Source: Campanula takesimana (taxonomy: Eukaryota; Streptophyta; Magnoliopsida; Asterales; Campanulaceae). From it: a DNA stretch of 64,000 bases. Under the pieces are notes generated by a model. The model was not told the origin of the DNA. It saw only the letters and a list, made by a program, of their open reading frames with translations, and made no database searches. Each line of letters begins with the position of its first letter. The first letter of the stretch is position 1. This document shows positions 33,369 to 44,862 of the stretch, piece by piece. Position numbers and translations under genes: made by a program. The stretch is taken from NCBI GenBank assembly GCA_026119855.1, contig JAOWBW010000561.1, forward strand, positions 310,001 through 374,000, read 5' to 3'.

Positions 33369-33969
33369 TGATGTAACACGAGGAAGCATGAAGAAGCCGC
33401 CCGTGCGCGAAGATCCGCCCGGACCCAAGAAGCAGCCCGACCGGACCAAGCCGCGCATGACCGTGCGAGGTACAAGACACGCCCGTGCGCAAATTGGGCG
33501 AAAGAAGGAAGGGGTCGACTGGAATGGCACGACCGTGCCACATTAAGGGCACGACCGTGCTCGGCAAGTCGCCAGGAAATTAATTGTTTGCAGAATTCCT
33601 TTTTAATTAAGTATTTTGGGTATTATTGGTAAACTTTTATGAGTCCTTTTTAAAATAGGGTTTTATTATTTCCTAGCCTTTAAATTCTCTTTTTTATTCA
33701 TTGTATTGAACACGTTTGATTTTGATTATTTTATAAAGTTTGCTTTTGCATCTTTGTGGGTTTATTCCCTAGAAACCATTGTTGGTTTTGTTGAAGGTGG
33801 ATTCCTTCGGAAGGTGAATTCCTTCGTTTATTCGAGAGCTTCATCACTATTGATGTTGTTCTTGTCAAACCCTAATTCGTGGATTCGAATTGGGTCAATT
33901 AAATCGTTGATTCGATTAATTGCCTATCCGGTTACTTTTATTTTAATTCCGCTGCAACCCTTTACATCA
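33369..33969 (+). repeat. 3' LTR of TR-GAG copy 1
   Basis: It begins directly after the purine tract AAAGCGAGGGTGTA. Palindromes include GGCACG-AC-CGTGCC at about 33526-33539 and GGCACG-AC-CGTGC at about 33548. Confidence 0.85.
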
Positions 33970-33973
33970 ACTA

Positions 33974-34241
33974 CTCCCTCCGTTTCACGTCACTTGATAC
34001 TTATTTCATTTTTCGTCCGTTCCCCATCACTTGAGACTGCCCAAAATGGTAAAGAATCTTTACTATTCTTCCCACTCATTATTTCTCCTACTTTATTTTT
34101 ACACCCGCAACACCCCACTCATTATCTCTCCTATTTAATTTTTCATACTCACAAACATCTCCTCCCACTATTTATCTCTCTTACTTTTCCTTAATTCGTG
34201 TGCCAAATTTTTTAGTCTCAAGTCACATGAAACGGAGGGAG
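33974..34241. mobile_element. Stowaway MITE hit at its edge by TR-GAG copy 1
   Basis: The left end CTCCCTCCGTTTCACGTCAC and the right end GTCACATGAAACGGAGGGAG are inverted, with TA at 34242-34243. Its left TA lies within the ACTAC duplicated by the LTR element. Confidence 0.8.
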
Positions 34242-34258
34242 TATATCTTATGAGTTGG

Positions 34259-34414
34259 TTTTGGGGGAAACTAGTTCCTCCATAAGTTATAAAAAAGTCC
34301 ATTTTTTAACCCTTTAACCCTAACCCTTAAACCCTAAAGGGCGTAAACCCTAAACTTTAACAGTTATAAATAAGGATTTTTTATAACTTATAGAGAAACT
34401 AGTTTCTCCCAAAA
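34259..34414. repeat. Inverted-repeat element with telomere-like motifs in its loop
   Basis: Arms of about 38 bp (TTTTGGGGGAAACTAGTTCC... against ...GAAACTAGTTTCTCCCAAAA) enclose about 80 bp containing repeated AACCCT, AACCCTAA and TAAACCCTAAA motifs. The TAAACCC unit recalls the plant telomere repeat CCCTAAA. It is too short and irregular to be a true interstitial telomere. Confidence 0.7.
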
Positions 34415-34668
34415 TTTTCTCATATCTTATTGCTTATATTTCCAAGAGTATCCTTTGACTCGGCAGAATCTCATCGATCCAGAATCCAAGTATTTCATTA
34501 ATTATATACGAGCTCAGATCAATAAAGACGTCAGTATGGTTGCTACATCCATTGAAAATGTTAGTATGATAATCTATACACATGCGTTACATACGTCTTC
34601 CGCAAGAATATTCAACCTGGACTTCAATATATGGATACCATACATCAATGTGTGTATATATATATACA

Positions 34669-34911
34669 CTCTTTTTGCTTCGAAAAGTTTGTCTCATTTT
34701 GACATTTTATGGTCGACATAAACGTGTACTGTATGAACTTTAACCAAGCATTGGTGTCAATCTTGTGATTACAATAAAATTTTAAAAATTGTTATTGAGA
34801 AATCACTTAATGATCTCTCAATTACGTACAATTTTTAGATAGTCCCTAGAATGATTACATTTATGTACCATAAAAAGTCAAAATGAGACAAACTTTCAAG
34901 AACAAAAGGAG
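34669..34911. mobile_element. Stowaway-like MITE
   Basis: The left AAAAGTTTGTCTCATTTTGAC pairs inversely with the right GTCAAAATGAGACAAACTTT, ending in a decayed CTCTTTTTGC / GAACAAAAGGAG pair next to TA. Confidence 0.7.
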
Positions 34912-36221
34912 TATATATCAACTTGCCTTGGTTTTTTTCGTATGAAATCTATCATCTTTAGCTGAGTCAGATTTCTATCGTCACTGAACTTTCCAAATTT
35001 GAGTAGTTGCATTCTTTCTAACATAACAAATTAAAGGACAGCCAGCACATTGAGCCTTCAGAAGGAAGTTTAATTAAGAAAAGTCATTCAAAGTTCTTTA
35101 ATTTTTGATGATTCTTGTGCGCATATAATTAGCAACCACAATTAAACTTAACCATTGTTGATTTATGTGGAAAATCCAGTTTATCCAGAATAATAAGTTG
35201 ATTATGTGCCCAAAATACAAATTAAGAAGCCGATTTTCAGTACAATATATGTTCATACTAGTCAAATATTATGAATTTGGTCACGCAGTACTACTGTGTA
35301 CTCTTACAAGATAAGAAAATGTTACAGTTTTGGACAATAATTATACTCCTATTTCTCTATTTATTTTTTTAGATTAGGAAGAACAATGAATATGGTGCGA
35401 AATTCAGTTGGTAATGTATTGACAAAAACAATATTAGGTGTATGCTTATTATTAATAAAACATAAGAAAACAATAATTTAATTATTGCAATGTTCTGGCG
35501 TACAATCAATATATTTTCTTGTTGACAAATGTTGTATTAAGTGCATGACTAATTGAGCATCAGATATGTTTTTCTATGTGCCAGAGAATGAGTATACTAG
35601 AAACAAACCACCAAGTATTATTTGGGTACCCACCACAAGGGTCTAGCTATACTTTATGGCTGTGGGAGGAACAAAAACACGGGTCTCGGGCGGCAGTCCG
35701 GGTCGCAGCCAATCTCAGTTCAACCATTTCAATCTTAATGGTCCAGATTTTCCGAGTTTGTTAAGTTTAATGCGTATACTTTCACTTTGGGTGCATCTCC
35801 TCCGTCGATTTCTCAGTTGTCTGATTACTGTACACAGCTACCCGATTATTAATTTATTATACAGTCAGACAACTTTGTCCAAATTGCCAAAAACATGGCC
35901 CATGCAGCACAAAACAACTCCCCAGTTACATGGTTTTTTTGTTACATGAGAACATTTCTGTCCTTATGTTTCGATAATTTAAAATCAATTTTGTACATGA
36001 CTGTGTTACTGATTGATTGATCTAGGAAAATCTGCTTCGTTTGTTTACAACCACACGCACACACAAGAACAAAAGTTAAGTTATCTAAATGAGCTGGACC
36101 CTAACTCTTACCACCAACCAAATTATAAGAATAATCCAAAAAATACTGAACTAATAATTAGAAACTGAATTTTTATTTCAATAGGTCAATAATTATTGTC
36201 ACAAGTTAACAAAAAGACAGA
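34912..36221. other. Spacer downstream of the subtilase gene
   Basis: No gene recognised. Frames of 62 and 97 codons at 35576-35949 overlap and match nothing known to me. The last 40-60 bp (near 36130-36200, AT-rich) would hold the subtilase 3' UTR. Confidence 0.35.
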
Positions 36222-38522
36222 TCAGGACTGTCCAAGCAACGGTTCAGAGCTGAGGTTCGTAACCACAATGGGGCTTCTGACGACATTTTTACCTTGAGTC
36301 TCAATCCAACTCAACCAACTATGCACCACCACCACCGTAGCTTCCCTCGAACGCGGCCCTTCTATGCTCAACTTGTAACTTTTCTTTTCATTTTTACCCT
36401 TAAAACTTAACATCTCCGGCACAACCTTGACTTTAAACCCCTCCAACTGAGTCAACTTCGCGGTGTAAGTTGACTCCCCGTCTCCTACATATGTGACGGT
36501 TCGCTGAAATTCTTGGACGATAACGCCCTCGCTGCTATTGTTTTTTGCAGCGAAGTAAGCAATGAATGAAGGGTAGTTGATGTCCAAAGACGCGTTGGAG
36601 CAGCTGAATGAAGAGGTCCGTACTATGGTTTGTATTTGGGTAGACGTGAAATTTAATCCGCAGAGGAGATTAATGTAATCAGAGGATGTCATGTCGTAGA
36701 TAAGTCCGGGATTTAATGCCTTGTTTGGATTAATATGTCCGGCCCCAAGAGCGAGAGGAGAGGCTTCTTTGTTATCGTCTCCAATATCTTTAATCGGCTT
36801 CAAAGTATTATCTAAAGAATCTGAAGTAGTCATCAGGGCTGACCGAATTGCAGCCGGGCTCCATTCAGGATGAGCCCCTTTCAACAGGGCAGCCACACCA
36901 GATACATGCGGGCACGACATTGAAGTGCCCGACAACAGCTCAAAGTTACTGTAAAGCTTTTTATCCGAGCCAATAACAGCTGCAGGCAAGTTATCAGGCC
37001 ATGAAGCTAAGATCAACGAGCCGGGGCCCATAATGTCCGGCTTCAAGACTTGCGGGCAGCTCGGAGATGGGCCTCTTGAGCTGTAGCTAGCCACACTCGG
37101 AGCTGGCTTGGTCCCAAGCCGCGTTTCTTGAAACTGTAAACTAGCTTTAGCTTGGCTCGTGTTGTTTTTGATGTAGTCTAATATGATTTCACCATCTCCG
37201 GGGCTCATAAAGACGGCTGGAAATGAGCTCAGAATGAAGAAGTCTAAGTCAGTGATGTTTGTAATGAAAACGGCTCCTGAAACTTTTGAATCCCGGACTT
37301 GATAATACTGGTCTCCAAGACTGTTATTATTGTCAGAACAGACAACAATTTTATGTGCAAAATTATTCAAGTCTGTTGCATTTTCGCAGGCGTTTAAAAC
37401 AACTGGGATTTGTGTTGTAATCGCTTTTCCAGGATAAAGTGCTAAACCGGAAACAGAAACTCCGTTTCCAAGAGTTAAACGACCAAGAAATTCACGGTCT
37501 ATAGTACCAGCAGCAACAGTGAGAACCCAAGGGGTGCCATTGTGAAGTGACTGAAGATATGGACCGCTATTTCCAGCTGACGTAGAGACGAAAATACCCT
37601 TCTCCAGAGCTGCAAATGTGGCTATGGCAATAGGGTCTTCATACAAAGGAATACCATCTACCCCTAAAGACATGGACAGAACATCAACCCCATCAAGCAT
37701 TGATTGATCAATTGCAGCTAGAATATCAGAAAGAACTGCCCCCTCATCCCAAAGGGCCTTGTACATGGCCACTCTAGCCTTTGGGGCAGTCCCTCGGGCA
37801 GTACCCGTTGCATAACCAAAGTAACCTGCATTTTGCACATAGCCTCCAGCCGCTGTCGATGAAGTGTGGGTCCCATGCCCATCCGTGTCGCGAGTAGAAT
37901 TCATCGAAATGGTCAAATTTGGATCTCTGGCCATTAAACCCTTGTTGAAATATCGCGCGCCAATGAGTTTTTTGTTGCATAAAGAAGAATTAAACTGTGT
38001 GCCAACTTCACATTCGCCTTTCCACCTAGACGGAATATCATCCATTCCTTCATCGATGTAGCTTTTGCTCTCTGGCCATATACCAGTATCGACTAGCCCA
38101 ATGATGACATCATTGCCATAGTCAGAAACGGGCCATGCACCAGAATCGGAGTTGAGGCCAAGAAATTGGGTAGAGTGAGAAGTGTCAACTTTCACAGTTG
38201 CATCTTTGATTGAAGAAATGTAGCCAGGGGTGTTCTTGATAGATTCAAGCTCGGAAGGAGAAAGAGTTGCACTAAAACCATGGATAGCATGTGTATAACC
38301 ATAGATTAGTTTTGAGGCGGAAGGGGGAGTCGCGTCTTTTTTGGCAGTGGATAAGGAATCAAGGGTGGCAGAGTACCAAGTATGGTGGCTAGAGAAATAC
38401 TTGGGCATGAGAGATAAGTCCATATGGACAATGTAAGTTTCTGAGGATTGAGCCAAAATGGGTGTGAAAAGAGAGAGGAAACAAAGCCATAGATACAAGA
38501 AGATGGATATTTGGTTAGCCAT
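36222..38522 (-). CDS. Secreted subtilisin-like serine protease (subtilase, S8A), intact
   Basis: A 766-residue intronless gene starting at a true ATG (MANQISIF). It is predicted to be an extracellular (apoplastic) endopeptidase. Layout: signal peptide 1 to about 24 (cut near ILAQ|SS), inhibitor I9-type prodomain about 28-110, S8 catalytic domain with Asp145 (GLVDTGIWPE), His216 (DGHGTHTS), oxyanion Asn318 (SAGNSGP) and Ser534 (SGTSMSCPH), a protease-associated insert about 360-465, and a C-terminal fibronectin-like domain to LGQS. Several N-glycosylation sequons are visible. Length is normal for plant subtilases, and the sequence resembles the SBT1.9/SBT3-type group. A second gene of this group in the same orientation lies at 55782-64000, so this is a tandem pair spread apart by transposons. 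Substrate unknown. Confidence 0.95.
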   Translation of the reverse strand: MANQISIFLYLWLCFLSLFTPILAQSSETYIVHMDLSLMPKYFSSHHTWYSATLDSLSTAKKDATPPSASKLIYGYTHAIHGFSATLSPSELESIKNTPGYISSIKDATVKVDTSHSTQFLGLNSDSGAWPVSDYGNDVIIGLVDTGIWPESKSYIDEGMDDIPSRWKGECEVGTQFNSSLCNKKLIGARYFNKGLMARDPNLTISMNSTRDTDGHGTHTSSTAAGGYVQNAGYFGYATGTARGTAPKARVAMYKALWDEGAVLSDILAAIDQSMLDGVDVLSMSLGVDGIPLYEDPIAIATFAALEKGIFVSTSAGNSGPYLQSLHNGTPWVLTVAAGTIDREFLGRLTLGNGVSVSGLALYPGKAITTQIPVVLNACENATDLNNFAHKIVVCSDNNNSLGDQYYQVRDSKVSGAVFITNITDLDFFILSSFPAVFMSPGDGEIILDYIKNNTSQAKASLQFQETRLGTKPAPSVASYSSRGPSPSCPQVLKPDIMGPGSLILASWPDNLPAAVIGSDKKLYSNFELLSGTSMSCPHVSGVAALLKGAHPEWSPAAIRSALMTTSDSLDNTLKPIKDIGDDNKEASPLALGAGHINPNKALNPGLIYDMTSSDYINLLCGLNFTSTQIQTIVRTSSFSCSNASLDINYPSFIAYFAAKNNSSEGVIVQEFQRTVTYVGDGESTYTAKLTQLEGFKVKVVPEMLSFKGKNEKKSYKLSIEGPRSREATVVVVHSWLSWIETQGKNVVRSPIVVTNLSSEPLLGQS

Positions 38523-38570
38523 GAGAAATTTGAAATGGGATATATTTCTTTTTTGAACAGAGTTGGTCTA

Positions 38571-38583
38571 CTTTATATATAAG
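38571..38583 (-). promoter_or_regulatory. Probable TATA box of the intact subtilase
   Basis: On the minus strand TTATATATAAAG lies about 50 bp upstream of the ATG, which implies a short 5' UTR of some 20 bp. It was placed by position and motif only. Confidence 0.5.
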
Positions 38584-38599
38584 CAATGAAAAGGACCCA

Positions 38600-38988
38600 A
38601 AGGTATGGGAACGGGCAATGAAAAGGAGTATATTTTCAGAATTTCAACTTTTCCCATAATAACCTTGTCATTTTGCAACTGGTTTTATACTTATCTAATT
38701 GATGGCCACCACTTATATTTTCTCCCATATTGTTTTAAGACTTAGGCGCTAACTACTTGAATTGAAACTTGTTACTAATATTTCATGATTTGGTTATTTT
38801 ATATGCTGGTTGGTTGTGAAGCTTGCCAAGTTAAACCATTTTCCGCCCAAGTCCATCAGGTTCTTACACTCTTTCTGTAGCTCAAGTCACCTCTGTAGCA
38901 CGGAAAACATTATTATACCATCCGAGATTTACAGAGAGTAACTTGCAAGTTTGTAATACCGGTAAATCAATTTCATTTAAAACTACTA
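38600..38988. other. Upstream region of the intact subtilase
   Basis: Unique-looking, moderately AT-rich sequence without a recognised element. It is the likely promoter region, bounded by a MITE at 38989. Confidence 0.35.
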
Positions 38989-39255
38989 CTACCTCTCTGT
39001 CATTAAATGAGTGTCCAAATTTCATTTTAAGGGACCCTGAAAATCTCAATTTTTTGAACAATTTAGTAACAACGATTCATATACTGTATAATCTTGTAAT
39101 CTCCTTTCCAAACCTTTAGTTTTGCACGTATAAAGAAACCGGTGAATTTCATTTTTTGAAAAAAAACGTTTAGGGAGAAAGTTATGTTAAAAAAAGACAC
39201 TCATTTAAGGACGAAGATTTCTTGAAAATGGACACTCATTTAGGGACATAGAGAG
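38989..39255. mobile_element. Stowaway-type MITE, AAATGAGTGTCC family (copy 2)
   Basis: The left end CTACCTCTCTGTCATTAAAT and the right end inverse (TTTAGGGACATAGAGAG) are flanked by TA. It is the sister of 27903-28160 and 54637-54880, and lies about 470 bp upstream of the subtilase start. Confidence 0.75.
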
Positions 39256-39289
39256 TATTTTTTATAAGATTGGTTAATAAAAGAAGATG

Positions 39290-39564
39290 CTCCCTCCGTC
39301 CCGGACTAAGAGTCATACCCCTCATTTGCCCGCTTATTAATAAATATTGGAAGTGATGTAAATGTTGTGAATGTAAAAGTAAAGTAAGAGAGAGAATGAG
39401 TGGGAGAGAATAGTGAATTGATTGGTGTTGTGAGTATAAAAGTAAAATAGGAGAGAGAATGAGTTGGGTGAATAGTAAAGATTTTTTGCCATTTTAGGAA
39501 TAGGACTCTTAGTCTGGGACGTACCAAAATGGAAAGTATGACCATTAGTCTGGGACGGAGAGAG
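39290..39564. mobile_element. Stowaway MITE
   Basis: The left end CTCCCTCCGTCCCGGACTAA and the right end TTAGTCTGGGACGGAGAGAG are inverted. The right flank is TA and the left flank is TG (mutated). Confidence 0.75.
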
Positions 39565-40609
39565 TATTATTATTGACACGGGATGACATACATTGAACAA
39601 GTGCTTGAGAACAGCTTTCAACTGTCGGTAACAAGTGACAGAAACGAGAAATATGAGCTTCAGTTTATGGAGGAATGAATTTATTTCAAGTTCAAATCCG
39701 CAAGTTATTAATTTCTCTCTAAGATAATGAGAAGCTTCCTTTAATCCGTAAGTCAATTGATCTGCAAGGAAATTATTCTGCAAGGGATAAGGATTCTCAA
39801 GAAGATTTTTAATGAAATTCTTGATTAAAGAAATAAAGGAGGTGAGAGAGAGATACTCCCTCCGTCTCAGTTTAAGGTTCTTACTTTCCTTTTTAGTCTG
39901 TCCCAGATTAAGGTTCTTAGTTGCTTTATTCCATAAATGGAAAAATATGAATAGTGTCCTGGATAATCTTGCCCTCAAAAGGTTTATTTAATTACTAAAA
40001 ACCATTACTTACCCAACTTACTTTCCACTCTTTGATGTAAAGAGATGTTGCAGCGGAATAACAATAAAATAAAAGGATAGCAATTAACCGAATCAACGAA
40101 TTAATTGACCCAATTCGAATCCACGAATTAGGGTTTGGCAAGAACAACAACAATAACGATGAAGCTCTTGAAATACAAAGGAATCCACCTTCCGAAGGAA
40201 TCCACCTTCAAACAAACCAATAATGGTTCAAGGGATTAAACCCACAAAGATGCAAGAAGCAAACTTTAATAAATATCAAAATCACAATGTGTTCAAACAA
40301 TAGAAAAAGAGTATTTAAAGGCTAGACATAATTAAAACCCTAATCTGAAAAGGACTCATAAAACAATACCAAAAATACCCAAATAATAAACCAAAAAGGA
40401 GTTCTGAAAATAATTAATTTCCTAGACGGATTGCCGAGCACGGTCGTGCCCTTAATGAGGCACGGTCGTGCAGATTCGTTCGAACACTTCATAGTTCTTG
40501 GAGATTGAAGGTCCGGGCGGGTCATCAAAATGGTCTGGCCGGGTCTTCTTCTTGATCCGGGCGCACTTGTACTCCTGTGTTGATTCCATTTCGTCCTTGT
40601 GGTACATCA

Positions 40610-42506
40610 TACACCCCCGCTTCAAAATGATTCATCCCAGAATCATGTACCAAGTGTGCTTTAGAGATGGAAAATGGAATGGTACGCTCGGAGTGCGCTT
40701 TGTCAATCACCCGCGTTATGATCCCTTTGATCCTTTTCTTAGGCAAGAAACCTGTAACAAAATGTTTAGAAAGACAAAGAGAACTATTATGTTGTCCTTT
40801 TCCTTCGCACCCATCATCTGCCTTGTTCCTCAACGGGTACAAAACAAACTGACGCCCATGCTTAACCAAACGGATCACATTAGTATGCCCACAATGCATG
40901 GAACCCACATCAAAATACCACGGCCTACCAAGAAATAGGTGACAAGCACGCATAATCCATAACATCACACGTAACCACATCCGTATATTCGCCAATAGAA
41001 AAAGCAATGAGACATTGATGTGTTACCTTCAACGAGACCTTAGCATTGACCACCCAACAACATAAGGAGATGGGTGTCGACGGACCTCAAGCTTGAGCTT
41101 ATTCACCAATCCCCGTGCCACCAAGTTCTCGCTGCTGCCACTATCGATAATAACACGGACCGCCAAATTATTGACCTTACCCTTGGTACGAAAAATATTA
41201 TGACGTGCAGGATCAATCTTTACCGCGGGAGAAGGCAATTTACGCACCACACACACGGTGTGCTCGCCTTCGTCATCCGTTTCCTCATTCGGATCATAAA
41301 CAACCTCCTCGCAATCACCATCATCATCATCATCATCCCGAGTCACCATATTGATATTCTTGCGAAGAGGACAACCACTAGAAATATGTCATGTCTGCCC
41401 ACATTTAAAACACTTGGTGCCATAGTTCTTGGCATAAGGATTGTCTTTCGGTTGACCACCATTAGCAGGAGTAACTGTCTTTTTCACCGGAACAGAAGGA
41501 GTTACTTGTACTGCGGTAACGGACTTAGAACCCATACCATGTGCCGTCCCCTTAGCCATAACTGCAGTACCAACAGAGGAACTAGCAACTGAGCTCCCAG
41601 AAACCGCAAGCTGACGCTCAACTGTCGAAGCCCGATCAATGGCCTCATCCAAAAAGTGAGCCTGTATCAACTCAACCTGTTTTTGAATATCAATTTGAAG
41701 CCCAGCAATATATCTAGCAGTTAATTGACCATCTGATTCATTCAAATCGTTACGGGCAGACCAAGAATGAAACTCATGTGTATAGTCACGAACAGATTTA
41801 TTACCCTGACGACAGTCCAAAAATTTGCGATACATTTGTTGTTCAACATTAGCGGTTAAAAATCGTTGTCTAAGGACTTATTTCATCAAAGGCCACTCAG
41901 TAATCATGGGTCTATTATTATGAATATTTTGAAGGCGTAACTGCCTCTACCAAGCAGATGCACCACCTCTCAATTTATAAGCAACATAGGTCACTTGACG
42001 TTCAGCAGGGATATTCATCAAAGCAAAATATTTTTCAACTTCCTCAAGCCAATCAGTAAATTCAACCATATCCAATTCACCTGAAAAAATGGCAAATCAG
42101 CTTTAATTTTAGGGTTGTGCTCATAATTAAAATTACCTCCTCCACCTAAGTTATGCTGATGTCTGCCGGCTGGTTGACCATGACGGTTGGGAGCGTCAAG
42201 ATCGACACGCTCATCCCGGTGTTCTGCTCGTTGCCCAATATTTCCAATACCCACTTGTAAAGCGCTCAAAGCCTCTGCCAACATTCGGTCTCGTTCAGCC
42301 TGTGCTGCTTCGCGCCGCTCCTCGCGCGCTGCCTTTGCAGCTTCGCGTTGTTCTTCGCCTGCTGTCCGTTCGGCCTCGCGTTGTTCCTCGCGTTCAACAC
42401 GATCTGCCTCGCGTTGCTCCAAAGCCTGTTGGAATCGATCTAGCACCGCCGTCAATTCCCCAAGATTGTCCCGATCGTTGTTGTCGATTCCCTGAGTATT
42501 GGTCAT
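40610..42506 (-). pseudogene. TR-GAG gag-protease gene, copy 2, broken
   Basis: The start is placed at the minus-strand ATG at 42506 (MTNTQGIDNNDRDN). An N-terminal coiled coil is expanded by EEQREAER-type repeats (about residues 25-80). The Gag core (WLEEVEKYFALMN, GGASAWWRQL) crosses a frameshift and stops near 41880-42020. Then come a region with SVRDYTHEFHSWSARND, a zinc knuckle (CFKCGQT, with a stop after it near 41388), and a retropepsin-like domain with intact D-S-G (IDSGSSENLVARG, about 41140). The last block has LGRPWYFDVGSMHCG and ends in the LTR with YDVPQG. There is no reverse transcriptase or integrase. It could only move with enzymes from another element. Confidence 0.75.
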
Positions 42507-44794
42507 CTTCTTCCTTGGATCGACCTTTTTCTGATACCAACTGATGTAAAGGGATGTTGCAGCGGAATAACAATAAAATAAAAGGATAGCAATTAACCGA
42601 ATCAACGAATTAATTGACCGAATTCGAATCCACGAATTAGGGTTTGGCAAGAACAATAACAATAATGATGAAGCTCTTGAAATACGAAGGAATCCACCTT
42701 CCGAAGGAATCCACCTTCAAACAAACCAATAATTGTCACGACCCGAAACCCCCCCTATTTATAATCTTAATAATTTAATATTATTTATGACACGCCCCAA
42801 GTCCCGGGATTCCCTAATAGAACCTCGAACCTGGTGCGCGTAACTAACAAGAAACAAGAAACTAACGGGAAACAGGAACAATACCTGTTAAAAACAAAAC
42901 TGACATGATATATATACTCAAGAGTAGGGAGCTAAGATAGCTCACACGAGTTCTAGACCAAGAAAATTAAAACCAAAATGGTTACATACAGCGGAAGACA
43001 TGCCTAGCAAATAAGCTAGGAACAAGAACTGTCTAGGGACAACAAATACTACCCCAATACAAGCCCAGAGTTTATTAACTCATACAAGATCGTCCTTACC
43101 AAAATATAAAAGGACACTAACTTCGAACAAGAATATCCTGCTGAGTAAGTTCCCAGCTAAGTCGAGCCTCACTGCGTACTATCCCCTGCTTTCCTGGGGG
43201 GGGGGGAACAATTAAACAAATAAAGGGTGAGATAAATCTCAGTAAGCTATTAACATGCAACTATATGTCATGTTATCATGCAATACAAGTAGATACTCAA
43301 CTAAACATATATCAAGTATCATCAAGTAACAAGTATAGGAGAGGCTAAGCCAACCCAACAAGTAATCAAGCTCAAGAAAGGTTCAGGTAACAAGTAGTCA
43401 AGTAGAGTGAGAGGCTAGACCAACTCACCAAGATGCACATAGGCCTATCACGCATTTGTACCTGAATCCTTCCTTATTCCTCCCAAGAATACCATTTGTT
43501 GTCGATGCTTTTCTAGCTGAGGACAACCAAGAACAAGAACAAGAAACTGTTGTGCAGTATATAAGAATACCTGGTAACCAGTGTCATCCACAAGAACAGG
43601 ATCCACGAGGTGTTCAAGACAATCGCATTCACTTAGGTCAGGCTTATTGCTCTAACCAAGGAAGCTATGCCCTTACTATGGCCGGTAGTAAGGGGTCAGG
43701 CGGAAATACATAGGGACCCGATTGTCACTTAAACCCCAGCTCTCGCGACAAGCGTGAACCTATATATTTTCGAACAAGCAAGGAGAACCAGCTGGACTCA
43801 CACAAGAATGCACAAGTAGATGTTTACTTGAACTACGAGAATAGAACTAAGTCCCATATTAGTGGACTATTCTTTATGCACCATGTAATCATGTATCATG
43901 TGCTCACGAGAATATGCACCATGTAGTCATGTATCATGTGCTCACGAGAATACAAGTACACGTATGCAATTATTGCGAATACAAACCAAGATAACAATGG
44001 CACATAAGGTGTCCATGTAACACGATCAATCCAAGTAAGAGTCCATTAATAACAGACTTCAGTCAAGTAATAGGGTATATCACTTTGTCACATGCCAAGT
44101 TTGCACGTACATATTCATATCACGTTTAACACATTAAAGTGTCTATCACGATACCCTTACTATCAAGTAGAGCCCAACACCTTAGACTCTAAACACGTAG
44201 TAGAATAGGTCACCTTGTACCTAGACACAGTCATACTTCACGTATATGTATCGTTAGTAATCGAATACATTTTCTAACACATATTGTGTTCTGTAATCAT
44301 TCTTATTAATTTAAATCGTAGTATTCACGATTATATGAATTATCTTCATATTACACTAGTCCCTATTTTCTTTAGGAACCATTTCAAGACAAGATATCTT
44401 CTTTATATTTTATATACTTCATTGAGTATATACACGATTAAAACTAAATCATTTACACTTTAGTGCTTATTTATAGCACTTCCAATATACACGTTTCAAG
44501 TTCAACTATGTAGTAGAGTTAATCATTCTCTATCTAGTTCCATAACCCAATTATTTGGTTATTCATACCATGTACCAATCAATCAAGAAGCCACATTCTA
44601 TCAAGTAAATATATGCAAGATTTGCATATACACATCAAGACTCTTTCAAGTTTATTACCATACACCTATATTGGTGTCAAGGAACGTACAAGATTTTATA
44701 ATCTTATATTCAAGTCTTAATCCAATTATTTGGATGTTCCAGTCATGTACGAGATTTTATTGTCTTATACTTCAAGTTACTGTCTCATCTTAAG

Positions 44795-44862
44795 ACATTC
44801 AAGACATTCAGGACATTCAGGACATTCAAGACATTCAAGACATTCAAGACATTCAGGACATA
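44795..44862. repeat. Short tandem repeat GACATTCA(A/G)
   Basis: About seven consecutive 9-bp units (ACATTCAAG / ACATTCAGG) lie in the 4.2-kb LTR. The surrounding 3 kb is also rich in dispersed TTCAAG, ACTCTTATAC and GTACAAGA motifs. Confidence 0.8.

Larger units (their letters stand above)
30934..33969 (+). mobile_element. Gag-protease-only LTR retrotransposon (TR-GAG type), copy 1
   Basis: LTRs lie at 30934-31532 and 33369-33969 (about 600 bp each). They start TGATGTAACACGAGG and end CCCTTTACATCA (CATTA in the 5' copy). The 5-bp duplication ACTAC flanks the element (30929-30933 and 33970-33974). The primer site is a decayed TTGATATCAGAAA. The interior (1.8 kb) encodes Gag and a retropepsin-like domain but no reverse transcriptase, RNase H or integrase. 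This fits non-autonomous plant TR-GAG elements. It inserted at the very edge of a Stowaway MITE that begins at 33974. Confidence 0.85.

Noticed and set aside
36222..38522. Pseudogene status for the first subtilase
   Set aside because: The frame is complete, all four catalytic positions are present, length is normal, and a TATA box is suitably placed.
44795..44862. CRISPR-like or satellite array
   Set aside because: Nine-base head-to-tail units without spacers inside a solo LTR; a simple minisatellite.
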